Program-made: the position numbers and the translations under genes
Assembly (NCBI RefSeq): GCF_009901565.1
Contig: NZ_WXEW01000010.1
Span: 248,001 to 312,000, forward strand
Direction: 5' to 3'
Origin: Herbidospora solisilvae
GTDB taxonomy: Bacteria > Actinomycetota > Actinomycetes > Streptosporangiales > Streptosporangiaceae
DNA: 64,000 nucleotides
The notes under the pieces: generated by a model
Seen by the model: only the letters and a program-made list of their open reading frames with translations
The model's database searches: none
What the model was told of the DNA's origin: nothing
Part shown: positions 60,314 through 64,000 of the stretch, in pieces
Position numbering within the stretch: position 1 is the first letter of the stretch
How the letters are laid out: the number at the start of each line of letters is the position of its first letter

Positions 60314-60742
60314 TCACCGCGCGTCTGGTGAACCGTTCAATCCGCCGGCCATTTCCGCCTGTTCGGTGATGTCGTGGTCGGAAATCCACATGCAGCCACT
60401 GGCCGGAAGTCCGGACATCACGATGACCGCGTCGAGCCGGTCGCGGGTGCGGGTCAGCGCGGCGATCTGGGCGTCGATGCGGTCACGCTCGGCGGCCAGC
60501 CGGGCCCGTGACTCGGGGGTGCTGACCCTGGACTCGACACAGGGCAGCAACTCGGCGATGGTCCGGCTCGACAGGCCGGCCGCGTAGAGCATCTGGATCA
60601 GCTGGACCCGCTCGGCCGCCGACGCGGGATAGCGGCGCTGCCCCGAGCCGCTCCGCTCGGCCTCCAACAGCCCCTGCTCCTCGTAGTAGCGCAGCGCCCG
60701 CACGCTGACGCCCGACTGTGCCGCCAACTCGCCGATACGCAT
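60314..60742 (-). CDS. MerR-family regulator
   Basis: 142 residues: MRIGELAAQSGVSVRALRYY with YEEQGLLEAERSGSGQRRYP, then a coiled-coil helix (RLAAERDRIDAQIAALTRTR). A single Cys lies in the loop SRTIAELLPCVESR and another in ASGCMWISDH, possible effector residues. ATG at 60742 is chosen to give the standard MerR N-terminus. It is divergent from an SDR gene across a long-spacer promoter. Confidence 0.9.
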   Translation of the reverse strand: MRIGELAAQSGVSVRALRYYEEQGLLEAERSGSGQRRYPASAAERVQLIQMLYAAGLSSRTIAELLPCVESRVSTPESRARLAAERDRIDAQIAALTRTRDRLDAVIVMSGLPASGCMWISDHDITEQAEMAGGLNGSPDAR

Positions 60743-60762
60743 CGTGACCTCCGTCACAAGAC

Positions 60763-60794
60763 TTGCCCCTGACGTCAACGTCAGGTTTTAGCGT
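60763..60794 (+). promoter_or_regulatory. MerR-type promoter and operator of the SDR gene
   Basis: TTGCCC (60763-60768) and TAGCGT (60789-60794) are about 20 bp apart, longer than the usual 17, as at MerR-activated promoters. Between them CCTGACGT-CA-ACGTCAGG (60768-60785) has exact 8-bp arms. The -10 ends 6 nt before the ATG at 60801. Confidence 0.75.
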
Positions 60795-60800
60795 ATCGGC

Positions 60801-61508
60801 ATGCAGATCAACGGAGCACACGTGCTGGTCACCGGCGCCAACCGGGGCCTGGGCCGGCAGTTCGTCCTCTCCCTTCTCGACCGCGGGGCCGCCAAGGTGT
60901 ACGCGACCGCCCGCCGCCCCGAGCTCGTCGACGTGCCGGGGGCCGTCCCGCTGCGGCTCGACGTCACCGACCGGGCGTCGATCGCCGACGCGGTGGCGGC
61001 GGCGCCCGACGTCGACATCGTCATCAACAACGCGGGGATCTCGACTGGGGCGAATCTGGTCGGCGGGGACCGGGACCTGATCCGCCGCGAGATGGACACC
61101 CACTTCTTCGGCACCCTCGACGTCATCCGCGCCTTCGCGCCGCAGCTGGCCGACGGCGCGATCGTGAACGTGCTGTCGGCGATCTCGTGGCTCGCCTTCG
61201 ACGGCGCGGGCGCCTACCACGCCGCCAAGGCCGCCGAATGGGCGCTCACCAACGGCGTCCGCCTGGAGCTGGCCGCCCAGCGCACCCTGGTGACGGGGGT
61301 GCACCTGGGCGCCGCCGACACCGACATGATGGCCTGGTACGAGGGCGACAAGGCCGCCCCCGAAGTGATCGTCGCGGCGGCCCTCGACGGCGTCGAGCAG
61401 CACCGGTCCGAGGTGCTCGCCGACGAGTGGAGCCGCCAGGTGAAGGCGTGGCTGGCGGAGGCCCCGGAGGTCATCTACCGCGAAGCGGCCGCCGCCCTCG
61501 CGGGCTGA
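60801..61508 (+). CDS. Short-chain dehydrogenase/reductase under MerR control
   Basis: 235 residues: cofactor site LVTGANRGLGRQFVLSLL, IVINNAGISTGAN, catalytic Ser in NVLSAISWLA and YxxxK in AYHAAKAAEWAL. The C-terminus is helical (EEHRSEVLADEW-like region). The MerR operator upstream indicates inducible expression, perhaps by a reactive or electrophilic compound. Confidence 0.9.
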   Translation: MQINGAHVLVTGANRGLGRQFVLSLLDRGAAKVYATARRPELVDVPGAVPLRLDVTDRASIADAVAAAPDVDIVINNAGISTGANLVGGDRDLIRREMDTHFFGTLDVIRAFAPQLADGAIVNVLSAISWLAFDGAGAYHAAKAAEWALTNGVRLELAAQRTLVTGVHLGAADTDMMAWYEGDKAAPEVIVAAALDGVEQHRSEVLADEWSRQVKAWLAEAPEVIYREAAAALAG

Positions 61509-61513
61509 AGGCG

Positions 61514-62551
61514 TCACAACCACAGGCGCCGGGTGAGGCCGGTCAGGATCCTGGTGGCGGGCTCGGCCGGGGCGTTGTGGTAGCCGGTGCCGGCCCAGAG
61601 GTTGATCCGCTCGTAGTCGCCCGCGGCGGCGGCCGCCTTGCGGATCGGGCTGGTCAGATGGTGGAGGGCGGGGTAGCCCGCCGGGGCCTCGGCGGTGTAC
61701 CGGTCGGTGAACGTGTTGCGCAGGCCGCGCGCCGGGCGGCCGGTGAACGCGCGGGTGACCACCGTGCACCTGCGCGGGGGGTCGGCGAGCGCCTCCCGGT
61801 GCGGGGCCGACGCGCCGCTCTCGTCGGAGCGCAGCAGCACGGTGCCGACGCTCACCGCGTCGGCGCCCGCGGCCAGCGCCGCGCTGACGGCGGTCGGGGT
61901 CGCGATGCCGCCCGCCGCGATCAGCGGCAGCCGCACGGCCGCCCCGACCTCGCCGAGCAGCTGGGGCAGGGGGACGTCCGGCGGGATCCGCTCCGGGGTG
62001 AGCGTGCCCGAGTGGCCTCCGGCGGCGGACGCCTGGACCGCCAGGACGTCGACGCCCCGGTCGGCGGCGGCCCGCGCCTCCTCGGCCGAGGTGACGGTCT
62101 GCACGACGAGGGAGCCCGCGGCCCGCAGCGCCGCGACGGTCGCGGCGTCGGGCAGGCCGAAGGTGAAGCTCACCACCGGGACCGGATCGGCCAGCAGCAG
62201 GTCGATCTTGTCCGCCCAGTGGTCGTCGTCCTCGGTCGGTTCGATGCCGCCGACGTCGACGCCGAAGCGGTCGGCCTCGGCGCGCAGCAGGTCGGCGTAC
62301 TCGCGGTAGCGCCGGGGGTCGACCGGCACGGGGTTGGGGGCGAAGAGGTTCACCCCGAAGGGCACACCCGCCGCGCGGACCCGGCCGATCCGCTCGGCCA
62401 GCGCGGCCGGGGTCTGGTAACCCGCGGGGACGAACCCGAGGCCGCCCGCCTCCGCCGCCGCGATCACCAGCGCCGGCGTGCTGCCCCCGCCGGCCATGGG
62501 AGCCGCCAGAACGGGGGAGGTCAGGCCCAGGCCGGTGAGTGAACTGTGCAC
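61514..62551 (-). CDS. Nitronate monooxygenase (2-nitropropane dioxygenase type)
   Basis: 345 residues, FMN-binding TIM barrel. LAAPMAGGGSTPALVIAAAE, VQASAAGGHSGTL, PLIAAGGIATPTAVSAALA and GADAVSVGTVLLRSDES are the NMO signatures, including the His in AGGHSG. It oxidises alkyl nitronates such as propionate-3-nitronate. The GTG at 62551 is chosen because AAAGGA lies 6 nt upstream; an ATG at 62572 is possible but lacks a ribosome site. It is divergent from a LysR gene. Confidence 0.9.
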   Translation of the reverse strand: MHSSLTGLGLTSPVLAAPMAGGGSTPALVIAAAEAGGLGFVPAGYQTPAALAERIGRVRAAGVPFGVNLFAPNPVPVDPRRYREYADLLRAEADRFGVDVGGIEPTEDDDHWADKIDLLLADPVPVVSFTFGLPDAATVAALRAAGSLVVQTVTSAEEARAAADRGVDVLAVQASAAGGHSGTLTPERIPPDVPLPQLLGEVGAAVRLPLIAAGGIATPTAVSAALAAGADAVSVGTVLLRSDESGASAPHREALADPPRRCTVVTRAFTGRPARGLRNTFTDRYTAEAPAGYPALHHLTSPIRKAAAAAGDYERINLWAGTGYHNAPAEPATRILTGLTRRLWL

Positions 62552-62660
62552 GATCGGTCCTTTCGTCGACATCGTCGGACGAGGCGCACCCCTTTCGACG
62601 CTAGGTCGACCCCGGGGGTGTCCGGAAATGCCTATTGTCGTGCATCTATGCTTGGTGGTT

Positions 62661-63503
62661 ATGGATGTGGAGCTCCGGCACCTGAGGGCGTTCGCCACAG
62701 TGGCCCGGCTCGGCTCCTTCACCCGCGCGGCCGAGGAGCTGGCGATCACCCAGCCCGCGCTGAGCCGGACCGTCCGCCGGCTGGAGGACACGCTCCAGGT
62801 GCGGCTGCTCGACCGTACCTCCCGGCACGTCGAGCTCACGAACGAGGGCCGGGTGTTCCTGGACGACGTCGAGCGGGTGCTCGGCGACCTCGACCGTGCC
62901 GTGGCCGCGGCCCGGCGGCAGAGCCGCCTGCGGCTGGGGTTCAGCTGGCTGCTGCCCGATCCGTGGGCTCAGGACATGGTCGGCAGATTCGAGGCGGCGA
63001 CCGCGAGCACGGTCGTGATGGTCCGCGCCGACGACACGATCGCGGCCCTGGAGCACGGCGCCGTCGACGTCGCGCTCGTGCGGGGCGAACCGAAGACGGC
63101 GGCGGGGGAGCTGCGGGTGGTCCACCTCTTCGACGAGACGCGGGTGGCCGTCTGCGCCCTGACCTCCCCCCTGGCCGCGCGCGAGCACGTCGACTGGGCG
63201 GAGATCCCCGACTGGCCCCTGGTCGTCAACGTCCTGAGCGGGACGACCGGGCCGTGGTCGTGGCCCGACCGGCGGCCGTGCGCCGTCGTCGAGACCGGGA
63301 ACTTCGACGAGTGGATCGAGTCGGTCGCGGCCGGGCGCGGCATCGGGGTGGTGCCGGAGGTCGCCCGGCGGCGCTCCGCCCATCCCGCGGTCACGTTCGT
63401 GCCGGTGCGGAACGCCCCGCCGATCCCCGTCTCGCTGGCCTTCGTGCCGGGCCGGCAGGAGCGGCTGGTGCGCAGGTTCGTCGAGGCCGCGCTCCAGGCG
63501 TGA
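62661..63503 (+). CDS. LysR-family transcriptional regulator
   Basis: 280 residues. N-terminal helix-turn-helix LGSFTRAAEELAITQPALSR (18-37) and the usual linker helix, then a periplasmic-binding-protein-like effector domain (LRLGFSWLLPDPW, DVALVRGEP). TATGCT lies 8 nt before the ATG at 62661. Its divergent partner is the nitronate monooxygenase gene, the likely target. Confidence 0.9.
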   Translation: MDVELRHLRAFATVARLGSFTRAAEELAITQPALSRTVRRLEDTLQVRLLDRTSRHVELTNEGRVFLDDVERVLGDLDRAVAAARRQSRLRLGFSWLLPDPWAQDMVGRFEAATASTVVMVRADDTIAALEHGAVDVALVRGEPKTAAGELRVVHLFDETRVAVCALTSPLAAREHVDWAEIPDWPLVVNVLSGTTGPWSWPDRRPCAVVETGNFDEWIESVAAGRGIGVVPEVARRRSAHPAVTFVPVRNAPPIPVSLAFVPGRQERLVRRFVEAALQA

Positions 63504-63507
63504 CGGC

Positions 63508-64000
63508 TCACGGCACCAGGCCCGTCTCGTAGGCGACGATGACGAGCTGCACCCGGTCGCGGGCGGCCAGCTTCACCAGCAGGCGCGTCACGTGGGCCTT
63601 GACCGTCGCCGCGCTGATGAACAACTCCGCGGCGATCTCGGCGTTCGACCGGCCGCGCCCGATCAGCGTGAGGACCTCCCGCTCGCGATCGGTGATCCCG
63701 GTCAGGGCGCGCGGCTCCGGGCGGGTATTCGGGCTGGGACCCGGGCGGGCGGCGAAGGCGGCGATCAACCGGCGCGTCACGCCCGGCGCGATCAGGGCGT
63801 CCCCGGCCGCGACCACCCGCACCGCGTTCAGAATGTCGTCGAGCGCCATGTCCTTCACCAGGAAGCCGGCGGCCCCGGCGCGGAGGGCGCCGTAGACGTT
63901 CTCGTCGTCGTCGAAGGTCGTCAGCACCACCACCCGGGCCCTCCCGCCCGCTTCGGTGATCCGGCGGGTCGCCTCGATGCCGTCCATGCCGGGCATCCGG
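63508..64000 (-). CDS. NarL/LuxR-type response regulator (5' end outside window)
   Basis: The visible 163 residues contain the end of a receiver domain (GMDGIEATRRITEAG, VVVLTTFDDDENV with the switch Thr, AAGFLVKDM with the conserved Lys) and a C-terminal LuxR helix-turn-helix (LTDREREVLTLIGRGRSNAE-like, FISAATVKAHVTRLL). The phospho-acceptor Asp lies just beyond the window edge. A sensor kinase is expected upstream, outside the window. Confidence 0.92.
   Translation of the reverse strand, partial: RMPGMDGIEATRRITEAGGRARVVVLTTFDDDENVYGALRAGAAGFLVKDMALDDILNAVRVVAAGDALIAPGVTRRLIAAFAARPGPSPNTRPEPRALTGITDREREVLTLIGRGRSNAEIAAELFISAATVKAHVTRLLVKLAARDRVQLVIVAYETGLVP

Overview
The window is GC-rich (about 70-74% by eye), densely coded actinobacterial chromosome. 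The gene set (SpoIIE-type phosphatase, PucR, WYL, ECF42, LexA, CBM2 protein, cobalamin riboswitch, Zur-controlled ribosomal paralogs), frequent GTG and TTG starts, and many -10 elements lying 6-8 nt before a start codon (leaderless transcripts) suggest a Streptosporangiales-like filamentous actinomycete (Nonomuraea, Microbispora, Streptosporangium or a relative). The genus is inferred. No rRNA, tRNA, CRISPR array or intact mobile element was seen.

Layout. 1-5.7 kb: partial methyltransferase, RNB ribonuclease, 5'-3' exonuclease, SpoIIE-type phosphatase, M24 peptidase, Lrp regulator. 5.7-9.1 kb: ROK regulator, GH4 phospho-glycosidase and BadF-type sugar kinase operon with an autoregulatory promoter/operator. 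9.1-11.4 kb: HelD-like RNA polymerase-associated ATPase. 11.4-11.9 kb: long non-coding stretch with a promoter, strong hairpins and a 46-bp perfect palindrome. 11.9-16.7 kb: lnt, ppm, fxsA, metallophosphoesterase and a lexA-like gene. 16.7-18.8 kb: VOC protein, YCII protein and ECF42-type sigma factor. 18.8-21.1 kb: FAH-family enzyme and two small secreted proteins.

21.1-33.5 kb is the most interesting region. An M19 dipeptidase is followed by a nearly seamless operon: two paralogous S12-type serine hydrolases flanking a complete peptide ABC importer (with a fused permease-ATPase), then a COG3375-type GNAT and an N-succinylamino acid racemase/OSBS-type enolase, then a PucR regulator. The GNAT/racemase pair resembles the known succinyltransferase/NSAR route that turns D-amino acids into L-amino acids. 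The set reads as uptake and breakdown of D-amino-acid-containing peptides, for example from cell walls or nonribosomal peptides.

34.2-42.1 kb: cobalamin riboswitch with a ferredoxin-like gene; a glycosyltransferase/TetR divergent pair; an epimerase; a fused [3Fe-4S] ferredoxin-ferredoxin reductase translationally coupled to a cytochrome P450; TetR/SDR. 42.1-44.3 kb: zinc-starvation locus with a Zur-box-like site between a CobW-family gene and L33-L28-S14-L32 paralogs. 44.3-50.4 kb: several small redox-enzyme/regulator pairs, with a transposase remnant at 46.8 kb. 50.4-64 kb: a large helical-repeat protein, an FnIII-CBM2 secreted protein, a DJ-1/PfpI protein, an MFS exporter, WYL/RidA, a triple-repeat secreted protein, MerR/SDR, a nitronate monooxygenase, a LysR regulator and a partial response regulator. 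Most regulator-enzyme pairs have a visible inverted repeat in the promoter between them.
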